DNA of 64,000 bases from contig QEOQ01000688.1 of the NCBI GenBank assembly GCA_010279815.1, positions 1 to 64,000 on the forward strand, read 5' to 3'. The notes under the pieces were generated by a model that worked only from the letters and a program-made list of their open reading frames with translations, did no database searches and was not told where the DNA came from. Below, one piece after another: positions 1-9,124 of the stretch. Made by a program: the position numbers and the translations under genes. Source of the DNA: Brachionus plicatilis. Its lineage: Eukaryota > Rotifera > Eurotatoria > Ploima > Brachionidae. Within the stretch, counting starts at the first letter, position 1. Each line of letters starts with the position of its first letter.

Positions 1-73
1 ACATAATTTCCTAGAGACATTAAACCGTGTCCTGTATAAAAGCCCATGGGATATTGCGCAAGGAAATACGGTA
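1..73 (-). mobile_element. Terminal fragment of a second pogo-like transposon copy
   Basis: These 73 bases are the same as 8572-8644, the end of the complete pogo/Tigger-like element at 6667-8644. They finish with the same terminal ACGGTA. The window therefore opens inside, or at a solo end of, another copy of this family. The near-perfect identity suggests recent activity. The rest of that copy would lie upstream of the window. Confidence 0.85.
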
Positions 74-456
74 CTAAGGGCTTTTAAGTACAAATAACTA
101 TTTACAAAATAAATAATTTTAAAAAAAAATGATATTTTATAATTCACTTATCATTTAAAAATTTTTTAAGTTATTTTGACAAATTTTCTAACAGTATGGT
201 CAGAGTAAGTAATCCAGAAGTTTAAACCAAGAATTATTGGACTAAAAGCTGAAATATAAGGCATATTCATCATGATGTGACTTTAAAAAAATGAACCAAT
301 TTACATGTTTATTTTAACACAAATAAAAAAAACGTGTTTAAGTTTTTTATAAAAAGATAAATTTTTTTCTCTAGCCTTGTATGAAAAAGCAAAAAGAATT
401 TGTCTTTGATGAAATTAAAACAACTTACACTAAAATTTTATGATGCTAATGTTAAC
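74..456. other. AT-rich intergenic stretch
   Basis: Low-complexity A/T-rich DNA with no coding frame, RNA or repeat structure that I can support. Confidence 0.5.
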
Positions 457-617
457 TTTTTTGTCGGATAATTGTTTTGGGTAAGAGTTAGGATAGCAAC
501 TTTTTCGGGTAATTGGGAAAAAGTATGGGTTGAATTATTGGTATTTTTGGGTAAACCAAAAACCCAAAAAAGTCGGTATCCTAACTCTTGTCAATACAAA
601 TTATCCGAAAAAAAGAT
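457..617. mobile_element. Short palindromic MITE-like element
   Basis: Two arms of about 45 bp (about 457-505 and 571-617) are inverted copies of each other. The left arm contains GTCGGATAATTG and GAGTTAGGATA; the right arm contains TATCCTAACTC and AATTATCCGA. The loop is about 65 bp. An open frame across it is simply the palindrome and is not called as a gene. Confidence 0.7.
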
Positions 618-1334
618 TTTTTTAAATTATACACATTCTCCAAAAAAATTAGGTGGAAATGTCTGGTGATTTGGAAAATCGTTGCTTATTTCAAATAATA
701 ATAGAATTCGATGTGCTGATTAAGAAATAATGAAAAAAGTTTTTATTGTTGCACTGTTCTTTGATGTTTAACTTGTGATCAAAGTTTTCTTAATTTTTTC
801 AGAGTGTCAAGTCAGTTTTTTTCAATTATAAATTCGAAAATTATAAATTTTTTTCCAAAAAAATACTTGCGTAATAGAAAATTAAATTAGGAATTCGAAG
901 ATTTTGTTTTAATTGTGAAATTAAATTAAAATAAAAATTTTGCTTTTTTATTTTTTCTTGCATTTAAGTTTACTGTACTGTAAAGTTAAAAATTCAAAGG
1001 CTGTCAGAAAGTTCTGAACATCCTGTCCTTTGAGTTTTAATATCAGGTATTTCACTATCACCTTTTTTATCATTCGGATGACTAGAAAAAAGACTTCATT
1101 TTTTAAAAAATTATTATTGATTGAAATTTTTCAAAAGTAGCTTTTTACAGCTTGGCGACCAATTTTTAGAGAATGTGTTAAAATAAAATTAAACAAAATA
1201 ACCAAATATCTTATTGACAGAAATAAATTTTAACTTTTGATAATGCTGTGTCGGAATTGTACATAAATTCTCTTTTTTAAATGATTTAAATATTTTGAGA
1301 ATTCAATAAATATGCTAAGAGCTTTTCAAACATA
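618..1334. other. AT-rich intergenic stretch
   Basis: No supported gene or repeat. It forms the 5' flank of the tRNA gene. Confidence 0.5.
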
Positions 1335-1407
1335 GGCGTCGTGGCTTAGTGGCTAAAGCGCCTGTCTAGTAAACAGGAGATCCCGGGTTCGATTCCCGGC
1401 GGTGCCT
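1335..1407 (+). tRNA. tRNA-Thr (anticodon AGT)
   Basis: A complete 73-nt cloverleaf without an intron. The 7-bp acceptor stem pairs GGCGTCG with CGGTGCC, with two G-U pairs. The anticodon stem CCTGT/ACAGG carries the loop CTAGTAA, so the anticodon is AGT (read as IGU) and decodes threonine. The A box lies in TGGCTTAGTGG and the B box is GGTTCGATTCC. The T discriminator at 1407 runs into a T-tract that can act as the RNA polymerase III terminator. The stem and loop sequence is close to animal tRNA-Thr(AGT) as I know it. Confidence 0.96.
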
Positions 1408-1414
1408 TTTTTTA
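1408..1414 (+). terminator. Pol III T-run terminator of tRNA-Thr
   Basis: A run of T residues directly follows the tRNA 3' end, the standard RNA polymerase III stop signal. Confidence 0.75.
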
Positions 1415-1620
1415 ATTTGAGAATTTAATCACTAAAATTTTTTTGTTCAACGTTAAGATTTCAGTTTTATGAAAAATTAATTTTGAGATTTAAAGTATAA
1501 TTATCCCGAAATATTATTTCGATTTTCTTATTTAACAAAATTATACTCAAATCAAGATTGAAAAAATATAGTTCGATTTTCGGAGCTATTGACAAAAGAT
1601 GAAGTTACATTCTTTTTAAA

Positions 1621-1926
1621 CTTTTTGTACTTTTTATTTTAAGTCAAAGTTATTTTCTATCCATAGAGGATGTACTTTTTGTACTTTTTATTTTAAGTCA
1701 AAGTTATTTTCTACTCATAGAGGATGTGGCAATTTTTTTTTTCTATTTAACTTTTTGAAATTTTGAAATTACGTTGTTAAATTTAAACTCAATACTTAAG
1801 CATGGTAAAATTTGAAATTTAATTACGCAATTATTTCTAAAAATGTAAAATAGAAAAAAAAACTTGCCATGTACTTTTTGTACTTTTTATTTTAAGTCAA
1901 AGTTATTTTCTACCCATAAAGGATGT
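1621..1926. repeat. 54-bp minisatellite, three units, one interrupted by an insertion
   Basis: Units begin at 1621, 1675 and 1874. Each reads CTTTTTGTACTTTTTATTTT followed by AAGTCAAAGTTATTTTCTA and an AGAGGATG-type end. The third unit is displaced by an insertion at 1727-1869. Diverged pieces with the same GTACTTTTT and CTTGG-TAGAA words continue to about 2050. Inverted pieces occur at 2285-2390, next to a LINE relic. Confidence 0.8.
1727..1869. mobile_element. 143-bp MITE inserted in the minisatellite
   Basis: The ends are inverted copies: left TGGCAATTTTTTTTTCTATT, right AATAGAAAAAAAAACTTGCCA. The insertion interrupts the second and third units of the 54-bp minisatellite exactly. Removing it together with one copy of TG restores the tandem register, so the target duplication looks like 2 bp (TG). 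Confidence 0.7.
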
Positions 1927-2339
1927 ACTTTCTGTACTTTAAAGAATTTATCTTAAGCCTTGGTCTAGAAAGAACGTACTTTTTATCCTTTTTGATTTTT
2001 ATATAGTAAAATAGAATGTTCGTTTTGTACTTTTAAGAATTTATATTTAGCCTTGGTTTAGAATTGAAATCCTTTTTTAAATTTTAATTAAAAATTTTTA
2101 TTAAGTTCTTTGTAAAGAAAATACGTAATTTTTATTCTATTGTATCTTACCCTAAATTCAAAAAACCCGAATTCCCTAAAGCTCCTTTTATTATTATTTT
2201 GTTAAAGGGTTATTTTCCTTTAACTCAGCAAAAGTTGAGAGAACGGTCAAAATTTTTCATTATATAATTTTTGAGCACAGAAGGACATTCTTTTTGACTA
2301 GAAAAATTCAAAAAGGATAAAAAGTACGTCCTTTATAAA

Positions 2340-2665
2340 CTAAAGCTAAAATAAAATTTTTAAAAAGTACAAAAAGAACATTCTTTTTGACTAATCCTTG
2401 TGAATTGTTTCGCTAACATGTGCTTTCCTCCCCGAACACCTTTAGTCTGGCCTTCAACTGATAGTGAATTAGTGAGCTTATTCGGGTTGTATCAGTCAAT
2501 AATGCTCAACTCTTTCGAAAATTTAAAGTACTCGATTAATTCGGCTCTAGGGCCGATAGGTCCAATTTTTCTAGTCTTTTTTCATATGAAAGATCTCTAA
2601 TGCTCCTAACAAGCATCAAAGCTCTTATCTGTACTTTTTCTACTTTATCTTTGTTTTTTTTGTCG
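2340..2665 (-). pseudogene. Degraded LINE reverse-transcriptase C-terminal region
   Basis: Read on the minus strand, the DNA encodes VEKVQIRALMLVRSIRDLSY, EKRLEKLDLSALE, then after a frameshift ELIEYFKFSKELSIID, a stop, and YNPNKLTNSLSVEGQTKG. This is the conserved end of many non-LTR retrotransposon ORF2 proteins (pattern YxxRLxxLxLxxLExRRxxGDLIExFK). At least one frameshift and one stop show it is dead. It is 5'-truncated. Its downstream flank carries inverted copies of the words found in the 54-bp minisatellite, so that minisatellite may derive from the LINE 3' region. Confidence 0.75.
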
Positions 2666-2710
2666 CTTGTTGACCTCATTTTGAAAAAAAGAACAATACC
2701 CAAATCACGT

Positions 2711-2907
2711 TAAAGGTTTAGAGTCTTAAACAGCGGTCAGAAAACCGCTTCTCAACATAAAAGATAGACAAAAAAGATACTGAAAATAACTTTGGAACAA
2801 TTATTAACTTTCCAATTAAGTCTCTGTTTACACCACTTATATCTTTTTTATCTATCTTTTATGTTAAGAAGCGGTTTTCTCACCGCTGTATAAGACTCTA
2901 AACCTTT
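2711..2907. mobile_element. Palindromic MITE with about 70-bp arms
   Basis: The left arm (2711-2780) begins AAAGGTTTAGAGTCTTA and contains AGAAAACCGCTTCT. The right arm (2838-2907) is its inverted copy, containing AGAAGCGGTTTTCT and ending AGACTCTAAACCTTT. The loop is about 57 bp. It could be a foldback relative of the Tc1-like relic next to it. Confidence 0.8.
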
Positions 2908-2939
2908 TTTTTGGAGATATCTCATTATAGTATACTTAC

Positions 2940-3212
2940 TTATCCAGTGACGAGTTTTTGATAGCTAGATGTAGGGTCTTTTCTAATCTCTCTAAAAATG
3001 TAATTTTCATCCCTAAAAGTTAACTTCCGAGGTCTACCAGAACGGCTTCGATCAGAGACAGAACCAGTCTCTTCATATCGTTTCTTAGTTGAAGAGACTT
3101 ATTTTGGAGATACACCTAATAACTTGGCTATTTCGTTTTGCTTTTTATCTCCACTTTTTAGCAGACCCACGATCTGCCATTTTTGTGGACTAGACACATT
3201 TTTTCTACTCAT
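2940..3212 (-). pseudogene. Tc1/mariner transposase N-terminal relic
   Basis: The minus strand from an ATG at 3212 reads MSRKNVSSPQKWQIVGLLKS, GDKKQNEIAKLLGVSPK, an in-frame stop, then KKRYEETGSVSDRSRSGRPR and KLTFRDENYIFREIRKD. This is the two-part paired-like helix-turn-helix DNA-binding region of Tc1-family transposases, including the GRPR hinge. The in-frame TAA and the absence of any DDE catalytic domain make it a decayed fragment. A palindromic MITE lies immediately beyond its truncated 3' end. Confidence 0.85.
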
Positions 3213-3634
3213 TTTTTGTTAAATTAAAGATTTTCTGGTAATGTTACTTAGAGACCAAATGAGGAGTTGGAGAGTTTTTAAATTAAGCAGTTTAAGAGCA
3301 AAATTTACTCGAAATTAGAAGATATTTAAGAATTAATCAAAAAGGTGTTAAAAAGGGAAGTAATGATTGTTAAAACTCTTTGATTACCCGAATTTCTAAA
3401 CTTTTGCACTGACTTTTATTTTTTAAATTTTAGAGGAAGTTTTTTGATTATAAATTTATAAAAAGATAATTATATTTTTATGACGAGTGTGATATATCAA
3501 ATTGAAGAAAAAAAATTCAAATTGGTGCTTTTATTTTTTTTCTTTCGCTTTCTAATATTTGTAAAATTCAATACATAAAATTTAATACATTTTATTAAAT
3601 TTTCTCACCTCCATATTTTTTGCAAAGCAAAAAT

Positions 3635-3872
3635 ATTTCTAAAAGTTTTAATATATCATTTAGTTTGAATTTTTCTCTTTTTTTTGATAATTAATCTAGT
3701 TTATCTTCAAAAATTTTTATTTTCTGTGAAAATTGAATATTTTTATATTTTTGAAAACCTGACACCCTACTGACCCCGTTAACCTTGAAGAGAATTTAAC
3801 GAGCTTTCTAAAAATGTGCTTAGTTTTTCTCCAGAAAGTATAATTTCTGAGATATTTTGATTAAAATAAATT
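3635..3872. repeat. Dispersed repeat family R1, copy 1
   Basis: About 235 bp are shared with 29237-29463 and partly with 29620-29745. Shared words include TTTAATGAGCTTTCTAAA-type and TGTGCTTAGTTTTTCTCC. Function unknown. The copies have the same orientation. Confidence 0.75.
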
Positions 3873-4017
3873 AATTAATTTATTTAATTTAATTAAATTG
3901 TTTGAGAGTAACCCTCAGGCTGTGGAGAATGGCACTACCCTTCATTTCAGCCTAACGATTTTATAAAAAAAGAAATTAAACAGAAGTAAATTGCGAGTAA
4001 ATTAGATAAAAAGAAAA

Positions 4018-4675
4018 AGGGTCTACCTTTTCAACACAAAAAAATAACCATTCAACACAATTTCAAAACGCTCAGTACAAAATGATTTCTTCTCAACACA
4101 AAAATTTAAATTTGAAAAAAATACTTTTAGCACAAAAATTAAAAATAAAATAAATACATTCAACACAAAAATTAATGGCTTGATGAGAAAATTTTAAAAA
4201 AATTTTTTGAATTTGTTATAATGTTGAGCTTAACAGTAAGAAATGTTCTTGCAAGTTTTTCACTAAATTAGAATATTGTGCGCATTTATTGGCATTAAAA
4301 GAATTTTAAAAAAAAAAGGACTTATTTGTCAATAAACCTAAAAGAGGTAGAGCAAAAAATGCGGGAAAATGGTTTTCTAGAGACTAATTTTTTTAATTAA
4401 TTTTTTTAAAGCTTCGAAATTTACTTTATTTACCTAACTTTTACTTATAAATATCATTAAATAAAACTTAAAATTAAAAAAAAATTAATTTTTTTATAAA
4501 TATATTTGTGTTGAAAAAAAATTTCCTTTAAGAATTATTTTCCAACACAATTTTTTTGTGTTAAATGTTTTTTTTTAAATATAATTTTTTGTGCTGAGAA
4601 GAAATCGAATTGTGTTGAATGTTTTTTTCATTGTGCTAATCAGAAATTGATTGTGCTGAAATAATATTCCCAAAG
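4018..4675. mobile_element. Foldback-like element with CAACACAAAA repeat arms
   Basis: The left arm (about 4030-4170) holds repeated TCAACACAAAA or CAGCACAAAA-like units. The right arm (about 4505-4665) holds the inverted units TTTTGTGTTGA and TTGTGCTGA. The middle is AT-rich without a gene. Arms built of short degenerate tandem units in opposite orientation are typical of foldback (FB-type) transposons. Confidence 0.65.
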
Positions 4676-5153
4676 AAAAATTAAGAAAAAAAATTAAAAA
4701 AATTAAAATTTCATGCTCCTTCTTGGAACATTTTTTTGACTTGAATGAAGTTGAAATATAAAGATTTAAACTTTGTTTCTATTTGAGGAATTGATTCAAA
4801 TTCATTTAGTTCTTCTATTAGTTAATTGTGGTTTTTTTAAAGTAATTTCTGAGTAAATGTTCAGTCCGTGTTGAGAAATAATTTCTAATTAAAGCTTTTT
4901 ATGAATCTCTGATATTCTTGCTTTTCTTGCCGAAGAATGTTGTTCTGGGTTATCTGTAGATCCGATATAATTCTTTGCGTAGAACAGAACAGAGAGATAA
5001 ACAAATAATTGATTAATGATCTAATGAAACTCTTAGACACTATGATGCATAATTTGGTCGAGTTTGATTAAAATAAATGGGGGGGTCAGTATTTTAGTAG
5101 GAGCCAAAATTAATGACTTGTAATTTTAAATTTTTTGAAAAAAGTCAAAGCCC
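4676..5153. other. AT-rich intergenic stretch
   Basis: No supported gene. It ends at the 5' target-site duplication of the nested transposon. Confidence 0.5.
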
Positions 5154-5162
5154 TGACTTGTG
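5154..5162. repeat. Target-site duplication, left copy
   Basis: TGACTTGTG immediately precedes the outer transposon and is repeated exactly at 8898-8906. Confidence 0.85.
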
Positions 5163-5221
5163 GGTTTTGTGAAATTCAGTACAAAATAATAAAAAGAACA
5201 GAAAATAGTGTAAAAAAATCG

Positions 5222-6049
5222 AATAACTTTTTTTCTAAATGTTTAAACTTAATTCTGTGAATGCAACTTAGTGCAACATTCAAAGTTGCATCAAATATCA
5301 AGGTCTGCTAAATTTGACTCTGTATTAAAATAGCTTTTAATTAAATAGCTATAAAAAAAAATGTACAAATTAACAAGACAAATTAATTAATTATAGCTAT
5401 TTCAAAATAGCTCTTTTATTTTTTTGAAAATAGGGTAATCATGATAGCAAATTTCTCTCACTTTTTTTATTCTTTTTACAAGTAATTATAATGATGGCTC
5501 AAGCAATTGATGTTGATAATTTAACAGACAATTTCAATTCTATAAGTATTAATCAAATTGGCCAAGTGACTTTATCTCAAAAAATTTGCCCACAACTTCA
5601 CTACAAGAATCATTTTTATAAAATTTCCACTGCAAATTCTTTAAAATGTATTTGGCGGTGTGTTAAAAATAATTGCAATAAATCGAAAATTGATGATTTC
5701 TATCATAATTTGGCTTTAATAGTAAAATATTGATTATAATAGATTTAAGATTAAAGATAAACAATTAAAGATGTATTTTTTTATTAAATAAAATTAGTTA
5801 TTTTGAACAAGTTATTTTTTCCTATTGGCTATTTTTATTTTTACCTGGTTATTTTAATTAAGCTATTCTAACTTAAGCTAATTTAACCGTTTCCCGCTAA
5901 ATTTGCAGAGTTTAGCAGAAATTAAATTTCAATAAAATCGAGCGTGGTGCATTTTGCAGAGATTTTGCACATCATTAGCAGACTTTTACAGTTGATGCAA
6001 CATTTTGCATTCACAGAATTAATTTTAAACTTTTAGAAAAAAAGTTATT
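5222..6049. mobile_element. Inner inverted-repeat element carrying a FLYWCH-like ORF
   Basis: Terminal inverted repeats of about 55 bp start AATAACTTTTTTTCTAAA at 5222 and end with the complement at 6049. Each continues into a matching ATTCTGTGAATGCAA block. The element lies inside the left inverted repeat of the outer transposon, between sequence that is continuous in the right arm. It contains one short open frame at 5491-5733. No clean target duplication could be seen. Confidence 0.7.
5491..5733 (+). CDS. FLYWCH-type zinc-finger-like ORF in a transposon
   Basis: An 80-codon ORF starting at tandem ATGs. Residues about 30-63 contain PQLHYKNHFYKI, then WRCVKNNC. This is the start of a FLYWCH zinc finger: hydrophobic-Y-K-x-x-x-W-x-C-x5-C. 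The expected distal HxH pair is not visible, so the finger is truncated. FLYWCH fingers occur at the N-terminus of MULE transposases, which fits its position inside an inverted-repeat element. No catalytic domain follows. It is probably a remnant or a non-autonomous accessory ORF; expression is unproven. Confidence 0.45.
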   Translation: MMAQAIDVDNLTDNFNSISINQIGQVTLSQKICPQLHYKNHFYKISTANSLKCIWRCVKNNCNKSKIDDFYHNLALIVKY

Positions 6050-6666
6050 TAATTTTTGAGAGTCGCTGCGTTACACACAAATTTCCTAACACATATTTTT
6101 TTTTTTTGCTGCGTTCAACCTATTTTTTTTCCCAACACACATTTTTTAATATTTGTGCGTTTTATTCTAAAAAATGAGTGAAAAGTAAAAAAACAAAATT
6201 TCTGGTAAAATTTTATTTAAAAAAAAAATATAAAATTAGTAGCTTAATTTAAAAAAAAAAAAAAAAGTAAGCTATTTTTCACAAAAATTACAATTTAAGA
6301 CTATCAGAACATTTAAGATGAAAATTTTTATAACAAAACGAACAAATTTTAACATATTAACATAGACAATCGTTATAGTAAAAAGAATTTGGGTACATTT
6401 TAATGTTTCAAAATAATTATTAAGCATTTATCGTGCAATTTTTATTGGAATACATATTGATTCAATAATATATCAATATGCATTGTCATTTTCAACAGTA
6501 TATAAATAAAAGTTAAAAGATAAATCAAAAATTGATCATTTATTTTTAATTATTTAGACAGCATTGTACTAGGCATCAAAGTTAATTGGTCTCCAAGTAT
6601 CAATAATTGGAATTTTCGCTATTCGCTATTAAAAGGTTGCATTGTTACAAACAATATTTTTATTTG

Positions 6667-8644
6667 TACCGTAAAACCTCGCGTAATATCCCTCTGAAAT
6701 TAAAGAAAACACGCTTTAATATCCCATGGTATTTTATCTAAAATTTATCAAATTTAAAAGTGTTAATTTCCCTGGGATATTAAGTAGAACATGTTCAGAA
6801 AAATTAATAAAAATTGTCCACTATAATTTTTAAATATTTTATTAGAGACATTTTTTAATTACAAATTTTTTAATTTTATTAATTATTATAAAAAAATAAA
6901 CTATTTTAATTAAGCATAAAAATAACGGACCAGTATTTTAACAAAAAAAATTTTTCTGACTCTGATTCATTTTCGGAAATTTCATCAAAATTTAAATCAC
7001 TATAAAATTCTTCACAGTTAAACGCATCAAAGTCATCAGATTGATCATAATCATCAATCATGTCAACTTTGTTTTTCTCGATGAACGATTGAAGCTGAAC
7101 ATGAAACTCATAAGCTTGCTTTGAAGTGACTCCGCATCGATCAAAAGATTCACTGATTATTTTTGGCTCCAATTGTTCCCATATTTCGCTAATCCAAATG
7201 ATAACTTGGGAATATCCAGGGGATTTCAAATTGCCTGCTGCAGTAAAGCTCTTTTCTTCATTAATAAGCCAATTTTGCCATCTGTCAAAATACGATTTTT
7301 TAAGCGGACGCATCCAGCTAACATCAGCTGGCTGAAGAAGGTTAGTAAACCGTTTTGGAACATAAATTGTTTTAATATTATTCTGAGCTAAAGTCTCTTT
7401 GACTTTTACTGTAGCATGGCAAGGTGCTTGATCTAAAATTAACACAGGATTTTTTAAATCCTTGCTTGCGATCTTAGGGACAAGGCATCGCTTTATGACT
7501 CCATCACAAATCATGTCTTCATTGAAAGTTCCAGATTTGTTATAAATTACTACCACATTGTTGGGCGGTTCAAAATCTTTCAATGGATTAACTCTAGGCA
7601 CAATTATTAAAGGCTTGAATTTGTATCCGCTTGCAGAAGCAGCAAAACAAACAGAGATTCTAGTTTTTTCATTACCTGAATTTGTCGATGGAACTCTCTT
7701 GGCACCAACTTGGTCATAGGTATAATTGCATTTTGCATCAAGGTAGATACTGGTTTCATCTAGATTTATTACCGATGATCGTTGAGTATTAACCAACTCA
7801 TATCTACACTTATTTATAAAATCTAAAACAATCTCTCTTGAATTATTTGGAAGGTCTCGGCCACTAGTTGTTATTCGCCTTAAGACAAAATTAGATCTCC
7901 TCAAAAATCTTGAAAACCATCCATTAGATGCTTTGAAATCTAAACATTCCCGCTTAGCTATTTGAGCTGCTTGTTGTTTAATGGATTTCCCGTCGACCAC
8001 AAACCCCAACAACCTTTGTTCTAGAATCCACGCTTTAAGTTCTATTTCCAAATTCGGAAACTGTGGCGTTCCGTTTTTTTTTATCCTAGCCCTGTTTACT
8101 TTGTTCGGAGATTCCATAATTTTTTGTTTGTTGCTTATCCACCACCTAATTTGCTTATGACTCACCTTGTGAATTTTATGCGCTTTATTTATAGAATATG
8201 CTTCAGCGTATTTTATTACTTTAAGCTTAAAAGCCAAATTATATCTTAAATTTTTGTTTCTTGCCATTTTTTAATTTTTAAATTAATAAAAAAAGAGGAT
8301 TTTTTGTTTTAGAAGAAAAAAATCAAGTTCAAGTTCAAAAAAGCTTTATACAAGTTCAAGATTATTAAGAAAATTCCAAAAAATTTTTTTGAGCTTACTA
8401 AAAAATTTAAAATTAATCTACAGTATTAAAATGGTTGAAGGATAAATTGCATACGAAAATAAATAAATTTTTGAAAAATTTCATTATTAATTTACCATGT
8501 TTCACTTAGTTTCCCATGTTGATTCACTTAATGTCCCTGGGATATTATTTATGCAAAAATACTTAAGTTTCACATAATTTCCTAGAGACATTAAACCGTG
8601 TCCTGTATAAAAGCCCATGGGATATTGCGCAAGGAAATACGGTA
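6667..8644 (-). mobile_element. Complete pogo/Tigger-like DNA transposon
   Basis: A 1,978-bp element, counting TA at both ends. The inverted termini are imperfect: left TACCGTAAAACCTCGCGTAA, right (complement) TACCGTATTTCCTTGCGCAA. Both continue into AATATCCC. A further subterminal CCCTGGGATATTAAGT block is also repeated inversely. TA target duplications (6667-6668, 8643-8644) fit Tc1/mariner/pogo insertion. The only gene inside is the transposase on the minus strand. A near-identical terminal fragment opens the window at 1-73. Confidence 0.93.
6906..8267 (-). CDS. pogo/Tigger-family transposase, intact
   Basis: A single-exon ORF of 453 codons. Residues about 8-50 form a psq/CENP-B-type helix-turn-helix. 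Residues about 70-132 form a second DNA-binding domain (Tc5/CENP-B type). The DDE_1 catalytic core has D170 in INLDETSIYLD, D279 in LILDQAPCH and D315 in LLQPADVSWMRPLKK, giving the expected DDD triad with 35 residues between the last two. The C-terminus is acidic (runs of D and E after residue 405). Family members are usually 450-550 residues, so this looks full length. With no stop or frameshift and with both element ends present, it is a candidate autonomous copy. Confidence 0.93.
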   Translation of the reverse strand: MARNKNLRYNLAFKLKVIKYAEAYSINKAHKIHKVSHKQIRWWISNKQKIMESPNKVNRARIKKNGTPQFPNLEIELKAWILEQRLLGFVVDGKSIKQQAAQIAKRECLDFKASNGWFSRFLRRSNFVLRRITTSGRDLPNNSREIVLDFINKCRYELVNTQRSSVINLDETSIYLDAKCNYTYDQVGAKRVPSTNSGNEKTRISVCFAASASGYKFKPLIIVPRVNPLKDFEPPNNVVVIYNKSGTFNEDMICDGVIKRCLVPKIASKDLKNPVLILDQAPCHATVKVKETLAQNNIKTIYVPKRFTNLLQPADVSWMRPLKKSYFDRWQNWLINEEKSFTAAGNLKSPGYSQVIIWISEIWEQLEPKIISESFDRCGVTSKQAYEFHVQLQSFIEKNKVDMIDDYDQSDDFDAFNCEEFYSDLNFDEISENESESEKFFLLKYWSVIFMLN

Positions 8645-8897
8645 GTCCAATTTCCATTAAATAGAGGTTAATTAAAAAGTCCAAAAAAAGTATTTTCAAT
8701 AAAAATTTGTTTTTTTATTTTTCACCTATTTTTTAGAATAAAACGCACAAATTCTAAAAAATGTGTGTTCGGAAAAAAAAAAGGTTGAACGCAGCAACAA
8801 AAAAAAAATGTGTGTTAGGAAATTTATGTGTAACGCAGCCAATTTCTTAATTTTTTTACACTTTGTTCTGTTCTTTTGTACTGAATTTCACAAAACC

Positions 8898-8906
8898 TGA
8901 CTTGTG
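8898..8906. repeat. Target-site duplication, right copy
   Basis: TGACTTGTG immediately follows the outer transposon and matches 5154-5162 exactly. Confidence 0.85.
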
Positions 8907-8925
8907 ACTTTTATGCAAGCCTGGT

Positions 8926-8991
8926 CTAGCCCTGACCCAGCAGTCCTTGGGTGCCTGCGGTCCTGGTGTAGACTTCATGCATTTTCTTAGC
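8926..8991 (-). other. Isolated exon-like island of higher G+C
   Basis: On the minus strand, a T-rich tract and AG acceptor (8992-8993) precede 21 open codons ending at a TAG (8926-8928): AKKMHEVYTRTAGTQGLLGQ, then G and stop. Base composition is far richer in G+C than the flanks and similar to the PDIA6 gene nearby. I recognise no family. It may be the terminal exon of a displaced gene, or an exon relic next to the MULE insertion. Confidence 0.25.
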
Positions 8992-9030
8992 CTAAAAAAA
9001 AATTTAAAAAATCAACTCTAGTGTCAAGTA

Positions 9031-9036
9031 TTTATT
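9031..9036 (-). promoter_or_regulatory. Poly(A) signal of PDIA6
   Basis: AATAAA on the minus strand, about 90 bases downstream of the PDIA6 stop codon. Confidence 0.5.
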
Positions 9037-9124
9037 AAAAGTAACAAGAGTAAGTCTAAACTTAAAAGTATTTTTTAAAATAAATTACAAATAAAAAATT
9101 GAGAAGGTAACAAAATAAATAAAT

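Larger units (their letters stand above)
5163..8897. mobile_element. Outer long-TIR transposon (MULE-like, 9-bp TSD), hosting two nested elements
   Basis: Perfect terminal inverted repeats GGTTTTGTGAAATTCAGTAC (5163-5182) and its complement (ending 8897) are flanked by the 9-bp duplication TGACTTGTG (5154-5162 and 8898-8906). The full inverted repeat is about 180 bp. The right arm is 8718-8897. The left arm is split into 5163-5220 and about 6058-6190 because a second element (5222-6049) inserted in it. A third element, pogo-like, sits at 6667-8644. With both removed, the host element would be about 0.9 kb with no coding frame, so it is non-autonomous. Nine-bp duplications and long TIRs point to the Mutator (MULE) superfamily; that assignment is inference. 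Confidence 0.85.

Noticed and set aside
472..669. 65-codon frame near the window start
   Set aside because: It lies within and beside a palindromic MITE and shows no protein-like pattern.
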